Below the pieces are notes generated by a model. The model made no database searches. It was not told the origin of the DNA and saw nothing but the letters and a program-made list of their open reading frames with translations. Positions 17,674-25,801 of a stretch of DNA of 64,000 nucleotides are shown piece by piece. Within the stretch, counting starts at the first letter, position 1. Each line of letters opens with the position of its first letter. Source of the stretch: an uncultured Bacilli bacterium (GTDB lineage: Bacteria; Bacillota_I; Bacilli_A; RF39; UBA660). The position numbers were made by a program, and so were the translations under genes. Location of the stretch: the NCBI GenBank assembly GCA_934162445.1, contig CAKPIT010000002.1, positions 186,001 through 250,000 of the forward strand, read 5' to 3'.

Positions 17674-18256
17674 AATATGCTATTATGTATCCTTTTATGT
17701 CATCTATAAATCCCATTTTTACTTTTTCATCATTGCAGTAGATATTATTATTCTTTATTGTAAATTCTACTTCTAATATATTATTTAGATTAGTTCCTAA
17801 CATTTTAAAATAAGCCTCTTTTAATGTATATATTTTAAAAATTCTTTCTTCTATATTATTGTTAGTTGATAGTATATATGTTTTTTCTTTTTCGGTAGCA
17901 AATTGGTTAATTATATTTAAAGGTGTTTTTCTAATTTTTTCAATATCGATTCCAATATCTTTATCTGATATTGTAGTAATTACATAGTCAAAAGAATGAC
18001 TAATATTAAAAAATATATTGATGTTTTTTAAATATGGCTTACCATACTCATTAATATAATAATCTAAACTATTATAAGATACATTATTTTTTACTAATAA
18101 CTCCTTTAAAAGCATTTCCCCAACTATTGATCTAACTTTTGTATCATAATTTTTATATTTATCAATTTTATCTTTTTTTAGTTTAGGTATTTTATCATAA
18201 AAATTGTTAATATCGTCTTTATTAAAATCATTAATATTTTTAATAATATATTCCAA
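17660..18256 (-). CDS. Sfp-type 4'-phosphopantetheinyl transferase
   Basis: A 198-residue enzyme that transfers phosphopantetheine from CoA to a Ser of a carrier protein. Motifs: FNISHS near residue 88, the Mg-binding IGIDIE (about 109-114), and TLKEAYFKMLGTNL (about 148-161, the W/F-x-x-K-E-A signature). TTG 18256 is preferred because GGAAGGTG lies 6 nt upstream; GTG 18265 is part of that site. Its obvious client is the DltC-like carrier at 20665 in the same element. It is transcribed divergently from vanW and overlaps the GH3 gene. Confidence 0.9.
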   Translation of the reverse strand: MEYIIKNINDFNKDDINNFYDKIPKLKKDKIDKYKNYDTKVRSIVGEMLLKELLVKNNVSYNSLDYYINEYGKPYLKNINIFFNISHSFDYVITTISDKDIGIDIEKIRKTPLNIINQFATEKEKTYILSTNNNIEERIFKIYTLKEAYFKMLGTNLNNILEVEFTIKNNNIYCNDEKVKMGFIDDIKGYIIAYCEKI

Positions 18257-18374
18257 TTTAAACACCTTCCATTATAATTATAACCAAAATTCGGAATTTT
18301 TACAATTTACGGCCAAAAGAAAAAGGCTAAATACTTCTACAATTTTATGAAATATGTATTTTTTTGTTCGTCAG

Positions 18375-18387
18375 TATGTTATAATAA
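18375..18387 (+). promoter_or_regulatory. extended -10 promoter in the divergent region
   Basis: TATGTTATAATAA is identical to 13065-13077 and lies 45 nt before the vanW start. The 176-nt region 18257-18432 must also hold the promoter of the opposing transferase-GH3 pair; a TATAAT on the minus strand at about 18282-18277 is a candidate. Confidence 0.6.
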
Positions 18388-18432
18388 TTTCTAAGGTGAA
18401 ACATCTTTAGTAATGTGAGTGGTGAGATAATT

Positions 18433-19305
18433 ATGGGAAGAAAACTTTTTTGTGATATAAGTCCAACGACTTATAAAATTTCAGTAAAAAAAGAGATTAT
18501 GTTAAGACATATTAAAAACATAATCAGTAAAGAAAAAATCGCTAAAACACATTCTAATAAAGAATTACCTAATATAGTAAAAAGCCATAGTTCAATTCTA
18601 ATTAGAAAGTTAGCAGGAGTAGATTTAAAATTACAAGAGAATAAGGTAACGAACATTATGTTAGCTTGTAATAAAATTAATGGAATAATTATACATCCCG
18701 GAGAAACATTTTCTTATTGGAGTACAGTAGGCCCAACAGGGAAAAAATACGGTTATAAGGAAGGTCTTGTAATTGGTAGAAAAGGTATGACATCTGGATA
18801 TGGTGGCGGGTTATGTCAAATGGCTAATATGATACATTGGCTAGTTTTAAATAGCCCATTAGAAGTGACGGAATTACATCATCATTCGGATGCATTATTT
18901 CCTGATGAAAGAAGAAGAGTGCCATTTGGTACAGGTACATCAGTCTGCTATAACAATGTTGATTATAGATTCAAAAATAATACAGATCAAGATATTCAGA
19001 TTCTTGTATGGTGTGAAAATGGCGAATTATGCGGTGAATTAAGAAGTGAGAGAGAATTCCCTTGCCGTTATAAGTTGGTAGAAGAAAACCACCATTTTAG
19101 AAAAGAAGGCAATCAGTATTTTAGATTATCACAAGTATATAGAATAGTAATTGATAGACTTACAAATGAAGAATTATATAAAGAATTAATATTAGATAAT
19201 CATTCGGCTGTTATGTATGATTATGCACTAATACCAAAAGACCAAATAAGAGATGATAAAGATGATAAACAAAATAGAAAGAATAGTAGAACTAAATCCA
19301 AATAA
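18433..19305 (+). CDS. VanW family protein
   Basis: A 290-residue VanW-domain protein (PF04294). The whole signature is present: PGETFSYWSTVGPTGKKYGY, GYGGGLCQMANMIHWLVL, ELHHHSDALFPDERRRVPFG and GTSVCYNNVDYRFKN. The family occurs in vanB-type glycopeptide-resistance operons and in many Bacillota surface loci; its biochemical role is not settled. ATG 18433 is preferred over GTG 18415 because GGTGAG lies 6-7 nt upstream. There is no signal peptide. The 3' end overlaps the adenylation gene by about 44 nt, so the two are coupled. Confidence 0.9.
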   Translation: MGRKLFCDISPTTYKISVKKEIMLRHIKNIISKEKIAKTHSNKELPNIVKSHSSILIRKLAGVDLKLQENKVTNIMLACNKINGIIIHPGETFSYWSTVGPTGKKYGYKEGLVIGRKGMTSGYGGGLCQMANMIHWLVLNSPLEVTELHHHSDALFPDERRRVPFGTGTSVCYNNVDYRFKNNTDQDIQILVWCENGELCGELRSEREFPCRYKLVEENHHFRKEGNQYFRLSQVYRIVIDRLTNEELYKELILDNHSAVMYDYALIPKDQIRDDKDDKQNRKNSRTKSK

Positions 19306-20668
19306 AATAGCTTATAAGGTTAATGATGAGTGTATAACCTATAAAGAATTATGGAGTTGTGCATATAGTTATGCACAACTTTTAAAAAAACAAGGAATTT
19401 CGCCTGTAATAATATATGGACATAAAAACATTAGTGTTGTTATCTCTATATTAGCTTGTATTCTTGCTGATAGAACTTATGTACCTGTTGGATCTTGCAC
19501 GTCACTGTATAGAGTTAAACAAATAATTGATATAACAAATTCTTCATTAGTTTTAACTGATAATAAAGTATCATTAGAAAAGGTAGATTGTTTTAGTTTA
19601 GAAGAATTAAAACAATATGAAAATTGTGATATAAAAGAAAATAAAAATGATACAGTATATATGATATTTACTTCTGGAAGTACAGGTGTTCCAAAGGGAG
19701 TACCTATCTCTAAAACAAATCTAAATAATTTTATTGATTGGATTTCTAATTTAAAACCTTTATGCGATTATAAAGATGTTAAAGTTTTAAATCAAGCAAG
19801 TTTTAGTTTTGATTTAAGTGTTGCTGATTTATATTATTCATTATGCAACGGACACACATTAATAGCTCTTGATAGTGATATTCAAGAAGATTATAACGAA
19901 ATATTTAATTTGATGTCTGAAATTGATGTTGCTGTTATGACACCAACATTTATGAAATTATGTTTATTAAATGAAGAATTTAATTCAAAGAAATATCCAA
20001 ACTTCAAATGTGTATATTTTTGTGGGGAACAATTAGAAGTAAAGACAGTGCAAAAAATATTTCAAGCATTCCCTAATTTGAAAATTATAAATGCTTATGG
20101 GCCAACGGAAGCAACATCAGCAGTATCAGCCATTTTAATTACAAAAGAAATGGTGGATAATATGCAATTACTACCTGTTGGGGAAGTAAGAACTTTTGCA
20201 ACTCAAATTGAAATAATAGATGACGAAATAGTTTTAAAAGGTAAAAGTGTATTCGGTGGATATTTAGGTAATTATGTAGGTGGATATTATAAAGAAAATA
20301 ATATAAATTGTTATAAAACCGGAGATATTGGATATCTTGAAAATGGGAAATTATATTGCAAAGGTAGAAAAGATAGTCAGATTAAGTATAAAGGTTATCG
20401 TATTGAATTAAATGATATTGAATACAACATTAATTTAATTAAAGGTGTTAAGGAATGTGCTGTTGTTGTAAAATATAATGATAATTTAGTTGTTAAAACA
20501 ATAAAAGCATTTGTTGTAGTAGATAATATACAAGATGTCAATTATATAAGATCTGAACTTGAAAAATATATACCGGCTTATATGATGCCTAAAACAATTA
20601 AAATAATTGATAAATTACCAATAAATCAAAATGGAAAGATAGATAGAAAGGCGTTAAGTGAATTATGA
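19262..20668 (+). CDS. DltA-like amino acid adenylation enzyme
   Basis: A 468-residue stand-alone adenylation domain that would activate an amino acid as AMP ester and load it on a carrier protein. Core motifs: YMIFTSGSTGVPKGV (P loop), FSFDLSVADLYYSL (with the Asp that binds the amino group), YFCGEQL, NAYGPTEAT, YKTGDIGYLENGKL, GYRIELNDIE and the catalytic Lys in NQNGKIDRKAL. The FCGE and DLSV patterns resemble DltA, where the Cys of FCGE lines the D-Ala pocket, so D-Ala or another small amino acid is likely. The start may be ATG 19262 or 19253. It overlaps vanW upstream and the carrier gene by ATGA downstream. Confidence 0.9.
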   Translation: MINKIERIVELNPNKIAYKVNDECITYKELWSCAYSYAQLLKKQGISPVIIYGHKNISVVISILACILADRTYVPVGSCTSLYRVKQIIDITNSSLVLTDNKVSLEKVDCFSLEELKQYENCDIKENKNDTVYMIFTSGSTGVPKGVPISKTNLNNFIDWISNLKPLCDYKDVKVLNQASFSFDLSVADLYYSLCNGHTLIALDSDIQEDYNEIFNLMSEIDVAVMTPTFMKLCLLNEEFNSKKYPNFKCVYFCGEQLEVKTVQKIFQAFPNLKIINAYGPTEATSAVSAILITKEMVDNMQLLPVGEVRTFATQIEIIDDEIVLKGKSVFGGYLGNYVGGYYKENNINCYKTGDIGYLENGKLYCKGRKDSQIKYKGYRIELNDIEYNINLIKGVKECAVVVKYNDNLVVKTIKAFVVVDNIQDVNYIRSELEKYIPAYMMPKTIKIIDKLPINQNGKIDRKALSEL

Positions 20669-20907
20669 TAGATAATAAAATTAATATACTAAAACTATTA
20701 TATGAAATATGTGAAGATGAAGGTGTTTATGAAAAAGACATAGACCTAATTGCAAGTGGATTATTAGATTCTTACGCCTTTATTGAACTGTTTTCAAGAT
20801 TAGAAGATTACGGTATTAATATTCAACCAACTAGAATAGATAGATCACAATTAAGAACTGTTAAAGGAATAGAAAAATTAGTCAATGGCTATTTAGAAAA
20901 AAAATAG
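20665..20907 (+). CDS. DltC-like carrier protein
   Basis: An 80-residue four-helix carrier. The phosphopantetheine Ser lies in LIASGLLDSYAFIELFSRLED (Ser36 of DSY), a pattern nearer to DltC than to fatty-acid ACP. Its start overlaps the stop of the adenylation gene (ATGA), implying equimolar synthesis. Expected path: modification by the Sfp-type enzyme at 17660, then aminoacylation by the DltA-like enzyme. No DltB (MBOAT) or DltD gene is in the element or the window, so the acceptor of the amino acid is unknown. Confidence 0.88.
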   Translation: MIDNKINILKLLYEICEDEGVYEKDIDLIASGLLDSYAFIELFSRLEDYGINIQPTRIDRSQLRTVKGIEKLVNGYLEKK

Positions 20908-20983
20908 TGGGCTATATGCTTCGTAGTGAATAATTCAAAAAATATTACCATTATATATGTATATAGAAGTATTTGGTGATATT

Positions 20984-21264
20984 ATGAAACTATGGAGCGT
21001 TTTTTGTAAAAATATAAAATATTATAGATATAAAAATGTTATTTCCAAGAAAAATTAGGAGAGTTAACTGATTTAAGTGTGAGATACATTAGTGCTATTG
21101 AATGTGGTAGATATAGTCCAACTATTGGTACCATAGAAAAAATAGCTAATGCACTAGATGTTGATGCATACGAATTGTTTAAACCATTAAATAATTATGA
21201 TAACTTAGAGCCAAGAATTGATATATATAGAAAAAAACAAAGAAATAAAGATATACCTAAATAA
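20984..21264 (+). pseudogene. Xre-family regulator, frameshifted in an A run
   Basis: ATG 20984, after GGTGAT, starts MKLWSVFCKNIKYYRYK. At the A5 run 21032-21036 one A appears to be missing. In the other frame the reading continues CYFQEKLGELTDLSVRYISA and IECGRYSPTIGTIEKIANAL to 21264. Together these make a classic 90-residue Cro/C1-type helix-turn-helix protein. As sequenced, the first frame stops at about 21053. A truncated product could start at GTG 21079 but would lack the first helices. It may be dead, slippage-controlled or a sequencing error. It is the only regulator seen in the element. Confidence 0.65.
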
Positions 21265-21279
21265 TTAAGATATATCTTT
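21247..21279. terminator. bidirectional terminator
   Basis: AAAGATATA pairs with TATATCTTT between the convergent regulator remnant and the PrsW-type gene; T runs follow on the plus strand. Confidence 0.7.
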
Positions 21280-22002
21280 TTCTTTTTGTGATAAATTTTC
21301 ATGTACGGAAGAAAGTTTTTTAATTTTTTTATAGGCCATTATATATATAACTATAATGTAAATAATGAATAATGAATACATAATAAAATTTTTTTTCACC
21401 AAAAATAAGTTATAAACTAAGTGCAAATAAATTGGAACGATAATACTTAATAATCTATATTTTCTGGATTGTTTAATTTTATTATACATTAAAGCATTTT
21501 TAGAAATACCTAAATAATATCCCATAAATATTCCAAATACTGCGTGGCTAGGAACTGATATAAAACCTCTCATAATAATAGGTGTAATTCCGTGCGAACT
21601 AAAAGTGACGCCATAAATAATATTTTCTAATGTCGCAAATCCAATAGCTACAAAGGTACAATAGACTATCGGATCGTAAATATGCTTAAAGTTTTTATTT
21701 CGCCATATTGTTATATAGTTAATTATCCATTTAGATCCTTCTTCTATAATTACTATTGTAAATAACACTTTGAATATAATTTGAAATATATTCATATCAG
21801 TATAAGCTGAATTTAGAAAATATATGTATTGTTTTGATAAAATAGATAAAAGAATAGAAATCGTACAAGCAATTATTCCACCAAGAAATAACAGAAGTAA
21901 TAAATAAAATGGCTCTTTTTCTACCTTATCTTTTATATACACATACCATAGCAGTATTAAACTAGGGATTATACATAATGAAAATAACATTACATTATCC
22001 AT
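21265..22002 (-). CDS. PrsW-type intramembrane metalloprotease
   Basis: A 245-residue membrane protein with about eight helices and the PrsW/CAAX-protease-like motifs EEGSKW (87-92), FATLEN (122-127), PSHAVFGIFMGY (151-162) and a late HLVYN. B. subtilis PrsW cleaves the anti-sigma factor RsiW in response to antimicrobial peptides. Other relatives act in bacteriocin immunity or export. Its target here is unknown; no anti-sigma factor is nearby. It is the rightmost gene of the element and points inward. Confidence 0.85.
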   Translation of the reverse strand: MDNVMLFSLCIIPSLILLWYVYIKDKVEKEPFYLLLLLFLGGIIACTISILLSILSKQYIYFLNSAYTDMNIFQIIFKVLFTIVIIEEGSKWIINYITIWRNKNFKHIYDPIVYCTFVAIGFATLENIIYGVTFSSHGITPIIMRGFISVPSHAVFGIFMGYYLGISKNALMYNKIKQSRKYRLLSIIVPIYLHLVYNLFLVKKNFIMYSLFIIYIIVIYIMAYKKIKKLSSVHENLSQKEKDIS

Positions 22003-22106
22003 AAATGAACCACCTACTTTAATCTATATTAATTATACCATTAATTCGGCTATTTTTGGAAGTATTTAGAGATATTTTATATCAAATGTAATTAATATAT
22101 ATAAAA

Positions 22107-22140
22107 AAAATAACCTTTTCAATGATGATTAGGTTATTTT
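22107..22140. terminator. hairpin shielding the right end of the element
   Basis: AAAATAACC pairs with GGTTATTTT, with A/T runs on both sides. No plus-strand gene ends here, so it may insulate the element from outside transcription. The rest of 22003-22194 shows nothing coding. Confidence 0.6.
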
Positions 22141-22173
22141 GCATTACGTGCTTTCTTAAATTATTTTATTGTT

Positions 22174-22183
22174 CCGTGCATAA
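22174..22183 (+). repeat. right arm of attP inverted repeat
   Basis: CCGTGCATAA, the reverse complement of 9314-9323, ending 13 nt before the inferred crossover point at 22196/22197. Confidence 0.75.
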
Positions 22184-22194
22184 AGGTATTTAGC

Positions 22195-22201
22195 ACATGG
22201 C
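22195..22201 (+). other. attR core (ACATGGC)
   Basis: The same seven bases as attL. To the right the amidase frame resumes at GGA 22202. After the core both junctions share a further G and A at the next-but-one positions. Confidence 0.8.
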
Positions 22202-23578
22202 GGAAACGATCCGGGGGCTGTTAGTGGTGATTTGAAGGAGAAGGATTTAACTTTAAAAGCTGCTAATTATATGTATCAGCGATTACAAGAATTAGGAGTA
22301 CCGGCTGTGATTACAAGAGACTTTGATGAGGATTTGAGTAGAAGTGATCGATTAAAAAGAGCGAATGAAGCTTTTAATGGAGATCCGAATGCAATATTAA
22401 TATCTAACCACATAAATGCAGGAGGTGGCGAAGGTGCGGAAGTAGTCTATGGTCTTCGTAATACTTCTACTTTGGCTCGTAATATTTTGGAATCAATTGG
22501 TAGTGAAGGTCAGATTATGCGTAAGTATTATCAAAGACGTTTACCTGAAGATCCTTCTAAGGATTATTATTATATTATAAGAGAGACTAATCCGATGCAA
22601 TCATTATTGGTTGAATATGGTTTTATTGATAATGCTAATGATCAGAAAAAATTAGAAGATGATTTATTAGACTATGTTGAGGCTGTTGTTAGAGCAATTA
22701 GTCAATATGCAGGTTATCCTTATATTGCTCCAAGTGGATCTAATACTTATACTGTTAAAAGTGGTGACAGCTTATGGAGTATTGCTAATAAATTTAATAT
22801 TAGTGTTGCTGAGTTGAAGGAATATAATAATTTATCTAGTAATAATTTATCAATTGGGCAAATTTTAAAGATTCCTACCACTAATAATGATAATTCTAAT
22901 TCTGGTAATCAGACTATCTATACCGTAAAACGTGGTGATAGTTTGTGGAGTATTGCTAGTAATTATGGAGTAAGTGTGGCTGATTTACGTAAAGCTAATA
23001 ACCTTACTAGTGATACCTTAACAATTGGCCAAGTTTTAAAAATTCCAATAATTGGAAATAATGACGGTAATGTTGACACTGGTACTAGTACAACTTACAC
23101 AGTAAAACGTGGTGACAATTTATATTCAATTGCTCGAAAGTACAATGTTTCAGTTGATGCGATAAAACGGGCAAATAATTTAGAAAGTGATGTTTTAAGT
23201 TTAAATCAAGTGTTAATTATTCCAAATCAAGAAAACAATAATAATTCTTCTAATGATTCAGCTAATACGGGAACTATTACTTATACGGTAAAACGAGGCG
23301 ATAGCTTATGGAGTATTGCTAATAATTTTGGTATAAGCGTACTTGAACTTAAAGCAGCTAATAATTTAACTTCTAATTTGTTAAGTGTTGGTCAAACGCT
23401 TATTATTCCTAGTTCTAGTACTAATGCTAATTATTTCAACTATACTGTTAAAAGTGGTGACAGCTTATGGAGTATTGCTAATCAATTTGGGGTTAGTGTT
23501 CTTGATATTAAAAATATAAATAATTTAACATCTAATTTACTGGTTATAGGACAAATACTAAAAATTCCAAATTCATAA
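22202..23578 (+). pseudogene. N-acetylmuramoyl-L-alanine amidase with five LysM repeats, 3' fragment
   Basis: This is the rest of the amidase begun at 9258. It has the Amidase_3 catalytic domain (NDPGAVSGD, then SNHINAGGGEGAEV with the second zinc His, and LLVEYGFIDNANDQKK with the catalytic Glu) and five LysM wall-binding repeats of about 45 residues (pattern YTVK-GDSLWSIA), separated by Asn/Ser linkers. The frame is intact for 458 codons. In the present arrangement it has no proper start; TTG 22232 is the first possible one and would omit the first zinc ligand. The rejoined protein would have about 475 residues and no signal peptide. The gene is therefore split but not decayed. Confidence 0.9.
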
Positions 23579-23614
23579 AAATAGATAAAATCTTGTAATA
23601 ATTTGGAAAAACAA

Positions 23615-23643
23615 TTGATTTTACTATTGTTTCATGCTATTCT
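23615..23643 (+). promoter_or_regulatory. promoter of the HU gene
   Basis: TTGATT and TATTCT are separated by 17 nt, with a TG one base before the -10 box. Confidence 0.7.
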
Positions 23644-23695
23644 TAATATGTAAGCAACATATGCTTAATATGCTTAAAAAATAGGAGGTTTTAAA

Positions 23696-23968
23696 ATGAA
23701 AAAAGTAGAATTAGTTGAGGCTGTTGCAGAAAAAGCTGGTTTAACTAAAGCTGATGCTACTCGTGCTATTGATGCTACATTTGAAGCTATTACTGATGCA
23801 TTAGCTAATGGTGATAAAGTTCCACTAGTAGGTTTTGGTACATTTAGTATTTCTAAAAGAGCTGCCCGTGAAGGACGTAATCCTAGAACTGGTGAACCTG
23901 TTAAAATTGAAGCTAGAAATGCTGTTTCATTTAAAGCAGGATCTGCTCTTAAAGAATCAGTTAATTAA
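23696..23968 (+). CDS. hup: HU-type DNA-binding protein
   Basis: A 90-residue histone-like protein that bends and compacts DNA as a dimer. The arm signature GFGTFSISKRAAREGRNPRTG is complete and the length is exactly that of HU. AGGAGG lies 8 nt before the ATG. It is a single-gene unit with its own promoter and terminator. Codon use is less T-rich than in neighbours, as expected of a highly expressed gene. Confidence 0.97.
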   Translation: MKKVELVEAVAEKAGLTKADATRAIDATFEAITDALANGDKVPLVGFGTFSISKRAAREGRNPRTGEPVKIEARNAVSFKAGSALKESVN

Positions 23969-23970
23969 TA

Positions 23971-23993
23971 AAGAGCCAGTAGTGGCTTTTTTT
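23971..23993 (+). terminator. terminator after hup
   Basis: AGCCA pairs with TGGCT around GTAG, followed by seven T. Confidence 0.9.
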
Positions 23994-24023
23994 CTTTAAG
24001 AACTATAAAATGGAGGATACTTA

Positions 24024-25142
24024 ATGTTAAATACAACTTTAAAAATATTAGAGACAATAACAAATAATGGCTATGAAGCATATATAGTAGGAGGGTTTGT
24101 TCGGGATTATTTAATGAATATTAAATCTAATGATGTAGATATTACGACTAATGCGACCCCTAAAGAACTTATTAATATTTTTCCTAATGCTAGTTGTCAA
24201 TATGCTGAATATGGTAGTGTAGTTATATATTTTAAAGATACAAGATTTGAGATAACTACTTATCGTGAGGAAGAAAACTATGAGGATTTAAGGCATCCAG
24301 ATACAGTCAGTTATGTTGATGATTTAAAAACGGATTTAAAAAGACGTGATTTTTTAATCAATACAATATGTATGGATAAAAATGGTAAAGTTTTAGATTT
24401 ACTTAATGGTAAATGTGATATAGACAATAAACTAATTAGAACGGTAATTTCACCAGATGTTTCCTTTAAAAGAGATGCGTTAAGAATTTTAAGAGCAGTT
24501 AGATTTGCAACTACCCTTGATTTTTCTTTGTCAGATGAGACTATTTTGGGAATTAAAAATAATAAACATTTATTAAAATATTTATCATTTAATAGAAAAA
24601 AAGAAGAACTTAATAAAATATTTGGTAGTAACAACATAGAAAAAGGCATTTCTCTTATTAAAGAATTAGATTTAGTAAATGATTTAGATTTAAAGGGCTT
24701 TGAAAATATTAAATCATGTAGTCAGGTGATTGGGGTTTGGGCCAGTTTAGATGTTGATACTATATATCCTTTTACTAGAAATGAACATACTTTAATGAAA
24801 AACATAAGATTAGCTATGAAGTGTAATTTACTTGATATGGCTACTCTTTATCAATATGGTCTTTATGTTTGTACAACGGCTGGAGAATTACTTGGAATTG
24901 ATAATAAAAAGATAGTAGAAGTTTATATGAAAATGCCTATTTATAAACGTAGTAATATCGTGATAGATACTCATGATATATTGGATTATTTGAAGATTGA
25001 AGAGGGGCCAATAATTAGTGAAATATGGAAACAATTAGAACTTGCTCTTTTAAATGGTGAAGTGAATAATGAAAAAAAACAGTTGCTTTTACAGGTGATG
25101 AAGATATATACTAGTTTACAAGTTACAGGAGGAATTAGATGA
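24024..25142 (+). CDS. cca: CCA-adding tRNA nucleotidyltransferase
   Basis: A 372-residue class II nucleotidyltransferase that builds or repairs tRNA 3' CCA ends. The head domain carries YIVGGFVRDYLM and the metal pair NDVDITT, then RRDFLINTI, and DALRILRAVRFATTLDF, which selects ATP and CTP. The helical C-terminal part follows. The stop overlaps the dnaD start by four bases (ATGA), so cca, dnaD and nth form one operon. The binding site GGAGG lies 7 nt upstream. Confidence 0.95.
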   Translation: MLNTTLKILETITNNGYEAYIVGGFVRDYLMNIKSNDVDITTNATPKELINIFPNASCQYAEYGSVVIYFKDTRFEITTYREEENYEDLRHPDTVSYVDDLKTDLKRRDFLINTICMDKNGKVLDLLNGKCDIDNKLIRTVISPDVSFKRDALRILRAVRFATTLDFSLSDETILGIKNNKHLLKYLSFNRKKEELNKIFGSNNIEKGISLIKELDLVNDLDLKGFENIKSCSQVIGVWASLDVDTIYPFTRNEHTLMKNIRLAMKCNLLDMATLYQYGLYVCTTAGELLGIDNKKIVEVYMKMPIYKRSNIVIDTHDILDYLKIEEGPIISEIWKQLELALLNGEVNNEKKQLLLQVMKIYTSLQVTGGIR

Positions 25143-25801
25143 AAAGGGAACAATTGATTGATTTTTTACAAAATGCTATTATTGTAGTACCTTTGATGTA
25201 TTTTAAGAAATATAAATTATTAAATATATCTTTAGAAGAGTTTATTTTTTTGATGTATTTGAAAGATAAAGGGGAGTCTTTTCCGTTTGATTCTCAAAAG
25301 ATGGCTTTGGAATTAGGGATGAGTAATAAGGAAATTTTGGGATTGATTTCAGGACTAGCAGATAAAAAGTTATTATTAATTGATACTTTTAAAAATGCGA
25401 AGGGGACTTTTGAAGAAAATATTAATTTAAGTTTATTTTATGAGAAGTTTGCGGATCTTATTTCTGATGATGTCTTTGTTAATGTTAATAAAGAAGTTGA
25501 TTCTAGTATTTTTTCGGCAATTGAAAGGGAATTTGGGAGAACTCTTAATCCAAGTGAAGTGGAAGTAATTAAGGCATGGTCTTCTAATTTTAATACTGAT
25601 TTAATACTTGAAGCGGTTAAGGAGGCAACCTTAAATGGTGTTTCTAGTATTAGATATATTGATAAGATTCTTTATGATTGGGATAAAAAAGGAATTAAAA
25701 GTAGGGAAGATGTTAGTCATATATTAAATAATAAGAAGGAGAATAAAGAACCAGTCGAGGTATTTGATTATGACTGGTTTGATGATGATGAAGAAGAGTG
25801 A
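25139..25801 (+). CDS. dnaD: DnaD-type replication initiation protein
   Basis: A 220-residue protein with a winged-helix N-terminal DnaD domain (about 1-100) and a C-terminal DnaB_2/DDBH2 helical domain (about 120-195), ending in an acidic tail DYDWFDDDEEE. DnaD is needed for replication restart and initiation with DnaB and DnaI in Bacilli. The typical IKAWSSNF and SIRYIDKILYDWDKKGI segments are present. It is followed by nth as in B. subtilis, and overlaps it. Confidence 0.92.
   Translation: MKREQLIDFLQNAIIVVPLMYFKKYKLLNISLEEFIFLMYLKDKGESFPFDSQKMALELGMSNKEILGLISGLADKKLLLIDTFKNAKGTFEENINLSLFYEKFADLISDDVFVNVNKEVDSSIFSAIEREFGRTLNPSEVEVIKAWSSNFNTDLILEAVKEATLNGVSSIRYIDKILYDWDKKGIKSREDVSHILNNKKENKEPVEVFDYDWFDDDEEE

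Larger units (their letters stand above)
9299..22194. mobile_element. serine-recombinase integrative element inserted in an amidase gene
   Basis: A 12,896-bp insertion bounded by ACATGGC on each side. Evidence for mobility: a large serine recombinase adjoining the left end, a host gene split exactly in frame, a 7-bp core shared by both junctions, and inverted repeats placed symmetrically about the core. It holds no capsid, tail, replication or conjugation genes, so it is not a recognisable prophage or conjugative element. Cargo from left to right: recombinase, small ORF, decayed genes, ligase-like membrane protein, repeat surface protein, GH3 hydrolase, phosphopantetheinyl transferase, VanW, adenylation enzyme, carrier protein, Xre remnant, PrsW. 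Plus-strand cargo genes look A-rich, whereas host plus-strand genes look T/G-rich. Confidence 0.9.

Noticed and set aside
19262..20907. A complete dlt operon
   Set aside because: DltB (MBOAT) and DltD are absent from the element and from the rest of the window.
9299..22194. The element as a prophage or conjugative transposon
   Set aside because: No capsid, tail, terminase, lysis, relaxase, coupling or replication gene can be seen; only the recombinase and cargo are recognisable.
22730..23575. Tandem DNA repeat as a separate element
   Set aside because: The similarity comes from five LysM domains of one reading frame.
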